Source: Luteitalea sp.
GTDB taxonomy: Bacteria; Acidobacteriota; Vicinamibacteria; Vicinamibacterales; Vicinamibacteraceae
DNA length: 64,000 bases
Assembly (NCBI GenBank): GCA_009377495.1
Contig: WHTZ01000006.1
Span: 77,211 to 141,210, forward strand
Reading direction: 5' to 3'
Positions 38,230 to 49,398 of the stretch are shown in pieces. The first letter of the stretch is position 1, and the number at the start of each line of letters is the position of its first letter. A program made the translations under genes and the position numbers. The notes under the pieces were generated by a model, which was not told the DNA's origin, made no database searches, and saw nothing but the letters and a program-made list of their open reading frames with translations.

Positions 38230-38347
38230 AGGTGTCAGGTGTCAGGGGTCTCAGGGTTCAGGGACCAGGCGGCCCTGATCCCTACTGACACCTGACGCCT
38301 GATACCTGATCCCTGAGACAGCCCTGACCCCTGACACCTGACCCCTC
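38230..38347. repeat. CAGGG-rich dispersed element D between gyrB and gyrA
   Basis: About 118 bp made almost entirely of GGTGTCAGGTGTCAGGGG and CCTGACCCCTGACACCTG units, in both orientations. It lacks the central core of elements A, B and E. It could form a long hairpin in the gyrB-gyrA transcript. Confidence 0.75.
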
Positions 38348-38353
38348 GTTCTT

Positions 38354-40903
38354 ATGACCACCCCCGTCCGTATCCCCGTCGCCATTGAAGATGAGATGAA
38401 GCGCTCGTACCTGGATTACGCGATGAGCGTGATCATCGGGCGCGCGCTGCCAGACATTCGTGATGGGCTCAAGCCGGCGCATCGCCGCGTGCTCTATGGG
38501 ATGCGACTCATGGGGCTCGGCGCGAACCGCGCGTATCGCAAGTGCGCCAAGATCGTCGGCGAGGTCATGGGCAACTTCCACCCGCACGGCGATCAGTCGA
38601 TCTACGACACACTCGTGCGGCTCGCCCAAGACTTCAACATGCGATATCCGCTGGTGGACGGCCAGGGGAACTTCGGATCGATGGACGGCGACCCGCCGGC
38701 GGCCATGCGGTACACCGAGGCACGGCTGGAAGCGCTGGCCGAAGGGATGATGGCCGACCTCGGGCAGGACACGGTCGACTTCACCGCGAACTACGACGAG
38801 ACCAGCGAAGAGCCGAACGTTCTGCCGACGCCGTTTCCGAACCTGCTCGTCAACGGATCGTCAGGAATCGCGGTGGGCATGGCAACGAACATCCCACCGC
38901 ACAACCTGCGTGAGGTCGTCGATGCCATCATCGCCGTGACCGAGCCCACGCTCGAAGGGACGCGGCTTGCGCGCGACGACCGTCAGCGCCGCCTGCTCCA
39001 GCTCGTGCCAGGTCCCGACTTCCCAACCGGCGGCTTCATCGTCGGGAAACGTGGGATCTACGAGGCTTATCGGAGCGGTCGTGGCGCGATCACGCTGCGG
39101 TGCCGGACCACGATTGAAGATCTGCCGCGCAGCGACCGGGAGGCGATCGTCATCACCGAGATCCCATACCAGGTCAACAAGGCCAAATTGGTTGAGCGCA
39201 TTGCGGATCTGGTGCGTGAGAAGACGCTCGAAGGCATTTCGGATCTCAGAGACGAGTCTGACCGCGACGGCCTGCGGATCGTGATCGAGCTCAAGCGCGA
39301 TGCGCTGCCGGATCTCGTCCTCAACAATCTCTACAAGCACTCGGCGCTCCAGACGACATTCGGCATCATCATGCTGGCAGTGGTGGGTGGACGGCCGCGG
39401 GTGCTGCCGCTCGTCGATCTCATCGACCACTTTGTCGAATTTCGGCGCGAGGTGGTACGCCGGCGCACCGAGTTCGAGCTGAAGAAGGCAGAGGCGCGTG
39501 CGCACATCCTCGAAGGCCTCAAGATCGCCCTCGATCACCTCGATGCGGTCATCGCACTCATCCGCGGAGCCACGAGCCCGGCGGAGGCGCGCGAGGGCCT
39601 CATGGGGCAGTTCGGGCTGACGCAGATCCAGGCGCAGGCCATTCTGGACATGCAGCTCCAACGGCTGACCGGCCTCGAGCGCCAGAAGATTCTCGACGAG
39701 CTCGCCGAGGTCCTGAAGACCATCGAGCGGCTGCGTACCATTCTCGCCAGCGATCGGTTGGTGATGGAGATTGTCCTCGAGGAGTTGCGCGAGGTCCGCG
39801 AGACGTACGGCGATGACCGACGGAGTGAGATCCTCGAACAGGAGGGTGAGGACTTCCGGATGGAGGATCTGATCCCGGACGAGGACATGGCCATTACGGT
39901 GAGCGGAACCGGGTACATCAAGCGGACGCCGATCTCCGCTTACCGCGCGCAGGCGCGTGGGGGCAAAGGTCGCCGCGGGATGACGCTGCGCGGAGAAGAC
40001 TACGTCTCGCATCTGTTCGTCGCATCGTCACACGCCTACCTGTTGGTGTTCTCGGACCGCGGCCGCGCGTACTGGTTGCGCGTCTATGAGATCCCGGACG
40101 TCGGGACGGACGGCAAAGGGAAGGCCATCGCGAATCTCGTGCAGATGGCACCCGAAGAGAGGCTCGCTGCTATTGTCGCGGTGCGGGAGTGGCCCGCCGA
40201 GGAGGGCGAGCAGTTTATCGTCATGGGGACGCACAAGGGCGTCATCAAGAAGACCGACGTGTATGCGTTCCGTCACCCGCGAGCTGGGGGCATTATTGCG
40301 ATGGGCGTCGACGCGGACGACCGTGTCATCGCGGCGCGACGCACGGAGGGCAGTCATGAGATCGTGCTCGCGACGCGTGAGGGCATGGCCATCCGGTTTC
40401 CGGAGGCGGACGTGCGGCCAATGGGCCGGACGGCCTACGGCGTCCGCGGCATCTCGCTACGCGAGGCAGACGAGGTGGTCGGGCTAAACGCGGTGAAGCC
40501 CGGCGGCGCGGTCCTGACCGTGACGGCACACGGGTACGGGAAGCGCACCTTGCTGGACGAGTACCGGCTGCAATCCCGTGGCGGATTCGGCGTGATTAAC
40601 ATCCAGGCCACCGAGCGCAATGGACCGGTGGTCGGCATGGTCTACGTGACCGTCGAGAACGAGCTGATGCTCGCCACGCAAAAGGGGAAGGTGTTGCGCA
40701 TGCCGACCGCGACGCTTCGGCCTATCGGCCGCGCGACTCAGGGCGTCTGCCTCATCGATATCGAGGAGGACGATCGCGTGGTTGCTCTCGCGCGCCTCGA
40801 CATCGTCCAGGAAAACGGCGAGAACGGCGAGAACGGTGCGACCCCCGAGACCGCCGACCACGACGATGCCGCCCCACCGGATGGCGAGCCACCGGAGGAG
40901 TAG
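38354..40903 (+). CDS. gyrA: DNA gyrase subunit A
   Basis: 849 residues. The breakage-reunion domain has [17 protein letters not shown] and the active tyrosine Tyr123 in AMRYTEARL. The quinolone-determining segment reads [17 protein letters not shown]; Gln81 occupies the position of Ser83 in the E. coli protein and Ser82 that of Ala84. The C-terminal beta-pinwheel carries a GyrA-box-like QARGGKG, which supports gyrase rather than topoisomerase IV. The protein ends in an acidic, Asn/Gly/Glu-rich tail ([13 protein letters not shown]). The ATG is 6 bp after repeat element D. Confidence 0.97.
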   Translation: MTTPVRIPVAIEDEMKRSYLDYAMSVIIGRALPDIRDGLKPAHRRVLYGMRLMGLGANRAYRKCAKIVGEVMGNFHPHGDQSIYDTLVRLAQDFNMRYPLVDGQGNFGSMDGDPPAAMRYTEARLEALAEGMMADLGQDTVDFTANYDETSEEPNVLPTPFPNLLVNGSSGIAVGMATNIPPHNLREVVDAIIAVTEPTLEGTRLARDDRQRRLLQLVPGPDFPTGGFIVGKRGIYEAYRSGRGAITLRCRTTIEDLPRSDREAIVITEIPYQVNKAKLVERIADLVREKTLEGISDLRDESDRDGLRIVIELKRDALPDLVLNNLYKHSALQTTFGIIMLAVVGGRPRVLPLVDLIDHFVEFRREVVRRRTEFELKKAEARAHILEGLKIALDHLDAVIALIRGATSPAEAREGLMGQFGLTQIQAQAILDMQLQRLTGLERQKILDELAEVLKTIERLRTILASDRLVMEIVLEELREVRETYGDDRRSEILEQEGEDFRMEDLIPDEDMAITVSGTGYIKRTPISAYRAQARGGKGRRGMTLRGEDYVSHLFVASSHAYLLVFSDRGRAYWLRVYEIPDVGTDGKGKAIANLVQMAPEERLAAIVAVREWPAEEGEQFIVMGTHKGVIKKTDVYAFRHPRAGGIIAMGVDADDRVIAARRTEGSHEIVLATREGMAIRFPEADVRPMGRTAYGVRGISLREADEVVGLNAVKPGGAVLTVTAHGYGKRTLLDEYRLQSRGGFGVINIQATERNGPVVGMVYVTVENELMLATQKGKVLRMPTATLRPIGRATQGVCLIDIEEDDRVVALARLDIVQENGENGENGATPETADHDDAAPPDGEPPEE

Positions 40904-40929
40904 GGCGCGGCGCGCGACGTACCACAAAA

Positions 40930-41100
40930 TTCGTTTGTAGCGCGCGGCCTTTCCGCCTCCGCGCTCCGCGCTTCGGCGGACAAGTCCGCCGTAGCCTCGG
41001 CGAAGGTGGACCGCCACGGCGGCCCGCGAGACGCGGGCCGCTAGCCAGCACTGGCTTGTCGGGTCCCGATGGGACCCGACCGGGGCGAAGGCGGGCAGGC
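40930..41100. repeat. dispersed GGCGGACAAGTCCGCC repeat region
   Basis: TTCGGCGGACAAGTCCGCC and GCGAAGGTGGACCGCC also occur at 59882-59975 and, in inverse orientation, near 27957-28030. A palindrome GGGTCCCGATGGGACCC lies inside. It occupies the convergent gap between gyrA and the aldo/keto reductase gene and may help termination. Confidence 0.75.
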
Positions 41101-41117
41101 CGCGCGAGCTGACACCT

Positions 41118-42104
41118 CTACCGCCCGACCATCCGCATCATTGCTTCCGAATACCGCGGGCCAACGACGGCGCCGCGCGGGCAGATGGCTTCAATCTCCT
41201 TGAGGTCTTGCTCGGTGAGCAGCACGTCGAGCGCGGCGAGGTTCTCTTCCAGGTAGCTCCGACGCTTCGTGCCCGGGATCGGGACGATATCGTCTCCTTG
41301 CGCGATGACCCAGCGCAAGGCCAGTTGTGCAGGGGTCACGCCTTGGCTCTGGGCCAGCTCGCGGATCTTCTCCACCAGCGCCAGGTTCTTTTGGAAGTTG
41401 TCACCTTGAAAGCGTGGCGAGTTGCGACGGTAGTCATCCGGCGCAAAGTCCTCGAAGCGGCGGATCTTCCCCGCGAGAAAGCCGCGGCCGAGCGGACTGT
41501 AGGCCACGAAGCCAACACCGAGCTCGCGGCACAGCGGCAGCACAGCATCCTCCGGGTCGCGGCTCCACAGCGAGTACTCCGACTGCAGCGCAGAGATCGG
41601 ATGCGCGCGGTGCGCGCGACGGAGCGTCTCCAGCCCCGGCTCGGAGAGGCCTAGATATCGCACCTTGCCCTCCTCAACGAGACGCCCCATGGTGCCAACA
41701 GTGTCCTCGATCGGGACGTCCGGATCGACGCGGTGCTGGTAGTAGAGATCGATGACGTCCACGCCCAAGCGCTTCAGGCTTCCTTCGCAGGATGTGCGGA
41801 CGTACTCTGGTCGCCCGCACACGCCGCGGTAGGTGGGGTCGTCGGTGCGCACGACGCCGAACTTTGTCGCGATGATCACCTGATTCCGGCGATCGCGAAG
41901 GGCGCGTCCGACGAGCGCCTCGTTCGTGTAAGGCCCGTACATGTCAGCCGTGTCGAGCATCGTGACGCCCAGCTCGAGCGCGCGATGAATCGTCGCGATG
42001 GCTTCTTGCTCGTCGTGCGGACCGTAGAACTCCGACATGCCCATGCAGCCGAGGCCGATACCCGACGTGACGAGCCCCTGAGTCCCGAGAGGTTTGGTGT
42101 CCAT
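41118..42104 (-). CDS. aldo/keto reductase
   Basis: 328 residues, NADPH-dependent reductase fold. The tetrad is visible: Asp in [14 protein letters not shown] with the Tyr, Lys in IIATKFGV, and His in [22 protein letters not shown] and [11 protein letters not shown] are characteristic of the AKR13/YakC-like group. The coenzyme-binding end is [19 protein letters not shown] (IPGTKR core). The substrate cannot be predicted. It is a single gene, convergent with gyrA. Confidence 0.93.
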   Translation of the reverse strand: MDTKPLGTQGLVTSGIGLGCMGMSEFYGPHDEQEAIATIHRALELGVTMLDTADMYGPYTNEALVGRALRDRRNQVIIATKFGVVRTDDPTYRGVCGRPEYVRTSCEGSLKRLGVDVIDLYYQHRVDPDVPIEDTVGTMGRLVEEGKVRYLGLSEPGLETLRRAHRAHPISALQSEYSLWSRDPEDAVLPLCRELGVGFVAYSPLGRGFLAGKIRRFEDFAPDDYRRNSPRFQGDNFQKNLALVEKIRELAQSQGVTPAQLALRWVIAQGDDIVPIPGTKRRSYLEENLAALDVLLTEQDLKEIEAICPRGAVVGPRYSEAMMRMVGR

Positions 42105-42121
42105 ATGTTTGACGCTACATC

Positions 42122-44380
42122 CTACGCCGGCGCCAGCCGCGCGTAGCGAGCCATCAGCTTCTTCTGACCGAAGTCCACAAAGCGCACGGTGAGCTTGAGC
42201 TTGTCATCGGCGCCCTCGACGCTGAGAACAGTCCCGACGCCGAAATCCGGGTGCCGGACCCGGAGGCCCGGGCGAAGTTCCCTTGCTGACTGGTCCTCGT
42301 CTTCATACGCATAGCTCGGCGGCGCCTCGCGCACCGTCCGGTGGCCGTCCAGTGTGCGTCGGTACTCGAACGCCGCACGACGCCGCGAGGGCTCCGGCAC
42401 GCCAAACGCGGGCATCTGCTCGACCAGCTCTTCCGGAATCTCCTCGAGGAATCGTGACGGTGTCGTGGCCTGGTACTCGCCAAAGACGCGGCGTCTATAG
42501 GAGCCGGTCAGCACGAGCTGCGACTGCGCTCGCGTCATGCCGACGTAGCAGAGTCGGCGCTCCTCTTCGAGCTCCTCACGGCTCTCGAGCGCCCGCATGT
42601 GCGGAACGAGGCCTTCCTCCATACCGGCAATTGCGACCACCGGAAACTCGAGACCCTTGGCTGCGTGCAGCGTCATCAGCCAGACACGCGCGCTCTCACT
42701 GCCCTCGGCTTCGTCGGTTTCGGAGAGCAGCGACAGCTTGTCGACGAAGCCGCCGAGGGAGGCCTCTGCGTCACGCTGCTCGTACTCGCGCGCGGCTGAG
42801 ACGAGCTCCTTCAAGTTTTCGATGCGGCTGCGTGCGTCTTCGCCCTGGTCCTCTTCGAGCATGTGGAGGTAGCGCGACTCCTCCAGGACGTCGACGATGA
42901 CGTCGGCCACGGTGGCGTGCTGCCGGGCGGTTGCGCTGAGCCGCTCGAGAAGCGTGACGAATGCGCCGAGCGCCGAGGCGCTCCTGGCGGGGAGTCGCCG
43001 CGACGACAGGAGCTGCGCGCTGCGCGCCCACAGAGACTGAGAGGAGGCGATGTCAAAGAGGCCTGCGGTGACGAGCGGAGGCGCGTCCGACATCGAGGTT
43101 TCTGCCGCGTCGAGGCCGTCCATCACCGCTTTCCCAATCCCGCGGGCCGGTGTGTTCACCACGCGCCTAAAGCTCACATCGTCATGCGGGTTGAGCAGAA
43201 GCTTCAGGTACGCGAGCGTGTCTTTGATTTCCTTGCGCTCGTAGAAGCGCACGCCGCCGACAATGCGGTACGCGATGCTCTCGCGCATCAGCGCCTCCTC
43301 GATGGCGCGGGATTGAGAGTTGATGCGGTAGAGAATGGCCATGGTCGCGGACGGAGCCGTGGACGGGCCGCTTCGAACCATCCGGCGCAGAAAATCCGCC
43401 TCTTCGAGCTCGTCGGCTCCCCGGAAGTAGAGAACCTTTGCACCGCCCGCGCGATCTGTCCAGAGCCGCTTCTCCTTGCGCTCGCTGTTCTGACGAATGA
43501 CCGCCGATGCGGCATCGAGAATGATCTGTGTCGACCGATAGTTGCGCTCGAGGCGCACGACCGTCGCGTTTGGATAATCGCGCTCGAAGTCGAGGATGTT
43601 ACGGATGTCAGCGCCGCGCCATTTGTAGATGGACTGGTCAGGATCCCCAACAACTGCGACGTTGCCGTGCGCGGCCGTCACGTGGCGAACGAGCAAGTAC
43701 TGCGGACGGTTCGTGTCCTGGTACTCGTCGATCATCACGTAGCGGAATTGGCGGGCGTACCGCAGTCGCACGGGCTCCGCATGGTCGAAGAGCTCCACCG
43801 TCTTGAGGAGGAGGTCGTCGAAATCGAGGGCGCTAGCCGCGGTCAGCGCGCGCTGGTACGCCTTGTAAATCTCAGCAATTTTCTCGTCGCGGAAGCTCCA
43901 GTGACTACCCTCCAACGCGTCTGCGCCGTGCCGTCGATTCTTTGCCTCGCTGATGCGTGCCTGCGCCGCACGCGGCTGAATCTGCTTGTCGTCAATGCGC
44001 AGATCTCGCATGAGCCGCTTGACGAGGGCGAGCTGATCGGCCGCGTCGTAGATGACGAAATCCCGCGAGAGGCCAATCGCGGGCGCCTCGCGTCGCAGTA
44101 AACGTGCGCAGAGGGCATGAAACGTCGAAATCCAAAGACCACGGACATCTGCGCCAAGCAATCGCTCGACGCGTTGACGCATCTCCTCGGCCGCCTTGTT
44201 CGTGAACGTCACCGCCAACACCTCGTGCGGCGAGGCGAGGCCGCTGCCGACGAGGGTCGCGATGCGATGCGCGATCACGCGCGTCTTACCCGACCCCGCG
44301 CCCGCGAGGATGAGCAACGCGCCTTCCGTGTGCAACACCGCTTCGCGCTGCTCCGGATTGAGATCGTCGAGGAAGTTCAT
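42122..44380 (-). CDS. pcrA: UvrD/PcrA-type 3'-5' DNA helicase
   Basis: 752 residues from the ATG at 44380. SF1A motifs run in order: Q-motif [11 protein letters not shown], Walker [16 protein letters not shown], Ia [75 protein letters not shown] and [17 protein letters not shown]. The C-terminus has a Tudor-like RNA-polymerase-binding domain ([19 protein letters not shown]), typical of PcrA. Roles are in repair and removal of transcription-replication conflicts. Confidence 0.95.
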   Translation of the reverse strand: MNFLDDLNPEQREAVLHTEGALLILAGAGSGKTRVIAHRIATLVGSGLASPHEVLAVTFTNKAAEEMRQRVERLLGADVRGLWISTFHALCARLLRREAPAIGLSRDFVIYDAADQLALVKRLMRDLRIDDKQIQPRAAQARISEAKNRRHGADALEGSHWSFRDEKIAEIYKAYQRALTAASALDFDDLLLKTVELFDHAEPVRLRYARQFRYVMIDEYQDTNRPQYLLVRHVTAAHGNVAVVGDPDQSIYKWRGADIRNILDFERDYPNATVVRLERNYRSTQIILDAASAVIRQNSERKEKRLWTDRAGGAKVLYFRGADELEEADFLRRMVRSGPSTAPSATMAILYRINSQSRAIEEALMRESIAYRIVGGVRFYERKEIKDTLAYLKLLLNPHDDVSFRRVVNTPARGIGKAVMDGLDAAETSMSDAPPLVTAGLFDIASSQSLWARSAQLLSSRRLPARSASALGAFVTLLERLSATARQHATVADVIVDVLEESRYLHMLEEDQGEDARSRIENLKELVSAAREYEQRDAEASLGGFVDKLSLLSETDEAEGSESARVWLMTLHAAKGLEFPVVAIAGMEEGLVPHMRALESREELEEERRLCYVGMTRAQSQLVLTGSYRRRVFGEYQATTPSRFLEEIPEELVEQMPAFGVPEPSRRRAAFEYRRTLDGHRTVREAPPSYAYEDEDQSARELRPGLRVRHPDFGVGTVLSVEGADDKLKLTVRFVDFGQKKLMARYARLAPA

Positions 44381-44711
44381 GGGAATCGGCAATCGGGAAT
44401 CAGGGAACGACGAGGGCGTCGCCTTTCATGAAGTATAGCGCGGGGAGGAATGTGCGAGGGACGGACTTTGCATTGGCTAACGCGAACGTTCCGCGGAAGC
44501 TTGTGGTCAATCACGGCATAGAGCGGCGCAACCGAGCTGGGGCGGCAGTTCAAGAACCCGGTGAGCGCAAGAGATGTCACCGGGGCCGTGTTGGAGTTGG
44601 CAGAATCTGCGTACACGCGCACGGAGCAACCGATGAGCGCTGTGACCTCGTTCCGAGGCTTGGAGGTTGCGGTTTTCTCTCGACTCCTGATTCCCGCTTC
44701 CCGCTTCCCGC
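44381..44711. other. gap between pcrA and glmS
   Basis: 331 bp without a convincing gene. Both ends carry short GGGAATC/GATTCCC repeats (44381-44410 and 44689-44712) of the same style as 31740-31763. ORFs on both strands here show no recognisable motif. Presumably it holds the pcrA promoter. Confidence 0.5.
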
Positions 44712-46556
44712 TCACTCCACGGTGACGCTCTTCGCGAGGTTCCGCGGTTGGTCGACGTCGCAGCCTCGCCGCACGGCCACATAGTACGCGAGTAACTGCA
44801 GCGGCACGACCATCACGACGGGTGAAAGCAGCGGGTCGGTGGCGGGAAGTTGCAGGTTCACGTCCAACACAGGTGACAACAGCGCTTGAATCCGTGTGTC
44901 CCCTTCGGTGGTGAGCGCAATCACGCAGCCGCCGCGCGCTTTGACCTCCTGGACGTTTCCCACCATCTTCTCGAACACGTGATCGCCGGGCGCCAGCGCG
45001 ACGACGGGAAGATCCTCGTCGATGAGGGCGATCGGGCCGTGCTTCATCTCGCCGGCGGGGTACCCCTCGGCGTGGATATACGAGATCTCCTTCAGCTTGA
45101 GCGCACCCTCGAGCGCAATCGGGTAATGGATACCGCGCCCCAAGAACAAGAAGTCTCGCCGCGAGTGGAACCGGCGCGCCACTTCCTCGATCGTTGGCGC
45201 GAGCTGCAGCACTTTCTCGACGGTGAGCGGCAACTGTGTGAGCCCCTCGACCTGCGCACGGATCTCTTCCGGCGTCAGCGTGCCGCGGCCCTGCGCGAGA
45301 TACAGCGCCAGCAGGTGCAGCGCCACGAGTTGTGCGGTGAAGGCCTTGGTCGACGCGACGCCGATTTCCGGGCCGGCATGTGTGTAGATGGTGCCGTCGG
45401 TCTCGCGCGTGGCCATGCTACCGACGACATTGCAGATGGCGAGTGTGCGTGGACCGCTGCGCCGCGCTGCACGCAGCGCCGCGAGGGTGTCTGCGGTCTC
45501 GCCCGACTGCGTGATGACAACCACGAGATCGCGGTCCGAGACGATCGTCTGCCGGTAGCGGTACTCAGAGCCATAGTCCACTTCCACTGGTACACGCGCA
45601 AGCTGCTCGATCAGGAACTTGCCGACCAGGGCCGCGTGCCATGAGGTGCCGCACGCCAGAATCAGGACCCGTTCGATGCTGCGCACGGCGGCCTCACCCA
45701 AGCGTGCTTCGTCGAGGAACACCCGCGCCTGCTCGACCGACGTCCGCCCGAGCACCGTCTCGCGGATTGCCCAAGGCTGCTCGAAGATCTCCTTGAGCAT
45801 GAAGTGCTTGTACCCGGCCTTCTCGGCCATGACCGGGTCCCAAAGGATGCGTTGGGTGACCTTCGACACGGTTCCACCGGCATAGTCGGTAAACTGCACG
45901 CCCGTCCGTGTGACGACAGCCATCTCCTCATCATCCAGGAAGATCACATCGCGAGTGTGGCTGAGAATGGCCGGGATATCCGACGCGACAAAGAACTCGC
46001 CCTCGCCCAGACCGACCACAATGGGCGGCCCGTTGCGCACGGCCACGATCTTGCTCGGATCATCGGCCGAGATCAGCACCAGCGCGAACAGGCCGCGCAG
46101 GGACAACAAGGCACGCCGCACGGCATGCTCCAGCCCGTCGCCACGCATCTCGCGCTCGACGAGGTGCGCGACAACCTCGGTATCGGTCTCCGTGACGAAG
46201 CGATGACCCTCGCGCTGGAGCTCGTGTTTCAGCTCGATGTAGTTCTCGATAATGCCATTGTGAACCACCACCAGCCGGCCAGTGCAATCGCGGTGAGGAT
46301 GTGCGTTCTCTTCGGTGGGCCGGCCGTGCGTGGCCCACCGAGTGTGGCCCACGCCGTAATCGCCGTCGAGGGGGGCAAGCGAGAGCGCCTCCTCCAGGCA
46401 GGCGAGCTTGCCTGCGCTGCGTCGGAGGTGCACTACACCGTTGTGCACGACCGCCACGCCAGCGGAGTCGTACCCCCGGTATTCGAGCCGGCGCAGCCCG
46501 TCGAGGATGACGGGCACGACCGGCTTCTCACCAATGTAACCGATGATGCCGCACAT
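44712..46556 (-). CDS. glmS: glutamine-fructose-6-phosphate aminotransferase
   Basis: 614 residues from the ATG at 46556, which places the nucleophile Cys at position 2 (MCGIIGYIG). It makes glucosamine-6-phosphate for cell-wall and LPS sugars. The glutaminase domain has [16 protein letters not shown] and [19 protein letters not shown]. The two SIS domains have [30 protein letters not shown] and ASTKAFTAQ. The C-terminus ends [15 protein letters not shown]. It is downstream of glmU, giving UDP-GlcNAc pathway clustering. No glmS ribozyme is seen. Confidence 0.97.
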   Translation of the reverse strand: MCGIIGYIGEKPVVPVILDGLRRLEYRGYDSAGVAVVHNGVVHLRRSAGKLACLEEALSLAPLDGDYGVGHTRWATHGRPTEENAHPHRDCTGRLVVVHNGIIENYIELKHELQREGHRFVTETDTEVVAHLVEREMRGDGLEHAVRRALLSLRGLFALVLISADDPSKIVAVRNGPPIVVGLGEGEFFVASDIPAILSHTRDVIFLDDEEMAVVTRTGVQFTDYAGGTVSKVTQRILWDPVMAEKAGYKHFMLKEIFEQPWAIRETVLGRTSVEQARVFLDEARLGEAAVRSIERVLILACGTSWHAALVGKFLIEQLARVPVEVDYGSEYRYRQTIVSDRDLVVVITQSGETADTLAALRAARRSGPRTLAICNVVGSMATRETDGTIYTHAGPEIGVASTKAFTAQLVALHLLALYLAQGRGTLTPEEIRAQVEGLTQLPLTVEKVLQLAPTIEEVARRFHSRRDFLFLGRGIHYPIALEGALKLKEISYIHAEGYPAGEMKHGPIALIDEDLPVVALAPGDHVFEKMVGNVQEVKARGGCVIALTTEGDTRIQALLSPVLDVNLQLPATDPLLSPVVMVVPLQLLAYYVAVRRGCDVDQPRNLAKSVTVE

Positions 46557-46576
46557 AAGCTTGTGGAGGCCTGTTA

Positions 46577-46773
46577 AATGCCCAATGCTCAATGCCCAAT
46601 GGCGGGTTCACCCACGGCGGTGCCGTCCGTTGCGCATCGGCCGTGAGCGACGATGGTGTCCGCATCGCGCTGTCGATAGGCGCGCTTGGTGTCCTGCTGG
46701 GGGAGGACGATACACAACGTAAACCCGTACGCCGGCGAACCGCCATTGGGCATTGTGCATTGTTCATTGGGCC
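46577..46773. repeat. GCCCAATG inverted-repeat element between glmU and glmS
   Basis: The left arm AATGCCCAATGCTCAATGCC...GGCGG and the right arm CCGCCATTGGGCATTG...CATTGGGC are imperfect inverted repeats around a ~120-bp centre. The right arm runs into the 3' end of glmU and supplies its stop codon. Confidence 0.75.
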
Positions 46774-48155
46774 TTGGGCATTTTCTTCCGTCTCTCCCGT
46801 GCCCACCCTTCCTTGTTGACTTGCCGGCTGCGCGCGACGGCCAGAGCATCCGCCGGCACGTCCTCCGTGATCGATGAACCGGCCGCGACATACGCGTTGC
46901 GGCCGACACTCACGGGTGCGATGAGCTGCGAATCGCTGCCGATGAACGCCTCGTCCTCGATGGTCGTCTGGTGCTTGGTCGTGCCGTCGTAGTTGCACGT
47001 GATCGTCCCCGCGCCGATGTTCACACGCTCACCGACGGTCGCGTCACCCAGGTACGTCAAGTGGTTTGCCTTCGAGCCACGGCCAAACGTGGTCTTCTTG
47101 AGCTCGACGAAGTTGCCGATCTTCGCGTCGGGTCCGATGTGCGTTCCCGGTCTGAAATGAGCAAACGGCCCGATCGTCGCATGTGGGCCAATCTCCGATT
47201 CCTCGATGACACAGTGGTTGAGCACCACCGCGTGATCGGCCACCGTGGAGTCGACGAGGCGCGCGCCCGAGTGGATCTCGCACGCCCTGCCCACGCGCGT
47301 GCGGCCTTCGAGGAAGACATTCGGGTGCAGCACCGTGTCCGGCCCCACTTCCACGTCTGGGCCCACGTAGGTGGTCGCCGGGTCCTCGAGGGTGACGCCC
47401 GCAGCCATCAACTCTTCGTTCTTGGCTTGTCGCATGAGAGCACCTGCTTCGGCGAGCTGAGTCTGCGAGTTCACGCCCAACAACTCACCGGAATGAAGGA
47501 CCTCGACGGTGTGAACGTAGAGGCCACGTTTTTTGAACAGTGCCACCAGATCGGGCAACGTGCGGTCCCGCTCACCCTCGCGCCAGTCGAGCGTCCCCAG
47601 AAGCTCTTGAAGAGGGTCTGCCGCAAACGCGCACACGCCGCTCGTGATCTCGCGAATGCGGCGGTGCTCGGGTGCGGCATCCCGTTCCTCGACGATCCGC
47701 GCGAGGCGACCGTCCTGGCGGAGAACGCGCGTATAGCCATAGGGTTGGCTGACCACCGCCGTCGCAAGGGTCAACGCGGCTGCCGACCGGGCGTGCTCGT
47801 CGACTAGCCGCTTCAGCGTCGCGGCCCGGACGAGGGGCAGATCCGCTGGAATGACGAGCCGAGTCTCGCGGGTCTTGGCGAGGCTTTCCACTGCGTGGGC
47901 GAGGGCGTGAATAGGGCCAAGGAGCGGCTGCTGGACGACAATGCGAACCTCCGGCCACGCCGCGAGCGCCGGACGCATCAGTTCTGTCTTATGACCAATA
48001 ACTGCTGTTGTCGAGGAGGCTCCCGCGCCAGCCGCAGCTCTGAGGGCCAGGCCTAATAGGTCAATACCCCAAAGTTTATGAAGCGGCTTGGGACGCGCGC
48101 ACCGCATCCGAGAGCCGGGACCCGCGGCCAGCACGATCGCATGAAGTTCAGGCAT
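46764..48155 (-). CDS. glmU: GlmU-like bifunctional acetyltransferase/uridyltransferase; uridyltransferase motifs divergent
   Basis: 463 residues. The C-terminal left-handed beta helix is well conserved: FAHFRPGTHIGPDAKIGNFV, the catalytic-His segment SKANHLTYLGDA and GAGTITCNYDG, so acetyl transfer to GlcN-1-P is likely. The N-terminal uridyltransferase half keeps LAAGPGSRM, the lysine in RPKPL and the metal-binding Asp (PADLPL) and Asn (GVNSQ). However, the usual GTGHA reads GPIHA, EINTG reads EITSG, and GEYYLTD is not recognisable. The uridyltransferase activity may be altered. It overlaps the rsmI stop by 8 bp. The last few codons lie in a dispersed repeat. Confidence 0.9.
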   Translation of the reverse strand: MPELHAIVLAAGPGSRMRCARPKPLHKLWGIDLLGLALRAAAGAGASSTTAVIGHKTELMRPALAAWPEVRIVVQQPLLGPIHALAHAVESLAKTRETRLVIPADLPLVRAATLKRLVDEHARSAAALTLATAVVSQPYGYTRVLRQDGRLARIVEERDAAPEHRRIREITSGVCAFAADPLQELLGTLDWREGERDRTLPDLVALFKKRGLYVHTVEVLHSGELLGVNSQTQLAEAGALMRQAKNEELMAAGVTLEDPATTYVGPDVEVGPDTVLHPNVFLEGRTRVGRACEIHSGARLVDSTVADHAVVLNHCVIEESEIGPHATIGPFAHFRPGTHIGPDAKIGNFVELKKTTFGRGSKANHLTYLGDATVGERVNIGAGTITCNYDGTTKHQTTIEDEAFIGSDSQLIAPVSVGRNAYVAAGSSITEDVPADALAVARSRQVNKEGWARERRKKMPKAQ

Positions 48156-49026
48156 GACTGTCGATATCGGACCGCTTCATGCGTTCGACGGCCGCGTACG
48201 CCTCTTTCTGGCTGATACTATAACGTTTAGCCACGGCCGCGATCGCTTGCCGACGAGAGAGGCGAACTGGACCCCGATTGGTCATTTGATAGAATTCAGT
48301 CGCGATCTCGTCATCGCTGACGTGAAGGTCATTCACAACGGCATCGTGAGGAGCCGCGAATAGATCGAATACCAGAGTAAACTCACCAACCGGTTGCTTG
48401 AGAGCGCTAGAAGTCAGGACGCTAGAAATTGGGCCTCTGACCAATTCCTCGTGAATCTTCGTCAGCTCGCGGCAGACCGCGACCGAGCAGTCTCCAATGA
48501 GGCGAGCCACGTCCTCGAGGGTCTGCCGAACTCGATGGGGTGCTTCGAAACAAATCACCGTGCGGCGTTCCTGGGCCAGCGTCTGGAGCCAGGTTCGGCG
48601 CGCTTTGCCCCGCGCCGGTGGGAAGCCGAGGAACGTAAACTGGTGTGTCGGCATCCCGGACATGACGAGGGCGGCAAGCACCGCGCTTGGGCCGGGCACT
48701 GGCTCGACGGGGAGCCCGACGTCGAGCGCCTGGCGAACGAGGGTGAGGCCCGGGTCGGACAGGAGGGGCGTACCGGCGTCGCTCACGAGCGCGACGTCGC
48801 GACCGGCTGAGAGCTCCGCCAGCACCCTAGCCGTTGCCGCCCGCTCGTTGTGGCCGTGCAGGCTGGTCATGCGCGTATCAATCCCGGCGCGCGTGAGCAG
48901 GCGTCGAGTCCGGCGGGTGTCCTCGGCCGCGATGAGCGCAACCGTGCGGAGAACGTCGAGCGCCCGAAGTGTGACATCCTCCAGGTTACCAATGGGCGTG
49001 GAGACGACATACAGGCGGCCCCCCAT
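48148..49026 (-). CDS. rsmI: 16S rRNA (cytidine1402-2'-O)-methyltransferase RsmI
   Basis: 292 residues from the ATG at 49026 (MGGRLYVVSTPIGNLEDVTLRAL); the upstream extension to 49125 has no homology. Conserved tetrapyrrole-methylase-like motifs are IAAEDTRRTRRLL, LVSDAGTPLLSDPG, PVPGPSAVLAALVMSG, CFEAPHRVRQTL and CRELTKIHEE. The final ~45 residues (LSRRQAIAAVAKRYSISQKE) form a small helix-turn-helix-like domain seen in many homologues. It overlaps glmU by 8 bp. Confidence 0.95.
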   Translation of the reverse strand: MGGRLYVVSTPIGNLEDVTLRALDVLRTVALIAAEDTRRTRRLLTRAGIDTRMTSLHGHNERAATARVLAELSAGRDVALVSDAGTPLLSDPGLTLVRQALDVGLPVEPVPGPSAVLAALVMSGMPTHQFTFLGFPPARGKARRTWLQTLAQERRTVICFEAPHRVRQTLEDVARLIGDCSVAVCRELTKIHEELVRGPISSVLTSSALKQPVGEFTLVFDLFAAPHDAVVNDLHVSDDEIATEFYQMTNRGPVRLSRRQAIAAVAKRYSISQKEAYAAVERMKRSDIDSHA

Positions 49027-49398
49027 GCTGGCAAGATCCTTCGGCACGCGAATCGGGCTGATCAGCGTGGGTCGAGGCGGGAGGCCACGGGCCGCATGCG
49101 AAATGCCAAGACCAACGCAGAGCACGTATTGTACATTGCAGGGTAGGCTCCGCCTTGTCGTGCCACTGAGGTGGGCACGCGGGATTGTGAGATGACCAGG
49201 AAAAACGGGTAAGGAGGCGGGGACAGCCCCGGACAGCCCTCGTTTTCCCAGAAAACATGCGGAAAACGAGGACAGTCCCCGTTTTCCGCACTGCGCTACC
49301 TACGTCAACTCACAATCCTGGCGTGTACCCCGCCGGGGTGCCGCTAAAGTCGCCGCCTAGGTCAACCGTCAAACAGAACAAGACTGAAGAACCATACC
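49027..49398. other. divergent gap between rsmI and the DUF885 gene
   Basis: 372 bp without a gene. It contains REP-like palindromes (49201-49290) and must hold the two divergent promoters, which I could not assign. Confidence 0.5.
49201..49290. repeat. REP-like palindrome pair
   Basis: A perfect-arm palindrome GGAAAACGAGGACAGTCCCC...GTTTTCC at about 49261-49287, next to a second, partly duplicated unit (GGGGACAGCCCCGGACAGCC, CTCGTTTTCCC). Same family as 5344-5370 and 52686-52723. Confidence 0.8.

Noticed and set aside
38230-38347. CRISPR array suspected from repeated CAGGGGTCAGG units
   Set aside because: Units are irregular, occur in both orientations, and have no constant-length spacers; no cas genes nearby.
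44428-44784. 118-codon ORF in the pcrA-glmS gap
   Set aside because: No motif, overlaps glmS antisense, and composition is like shadow frames.
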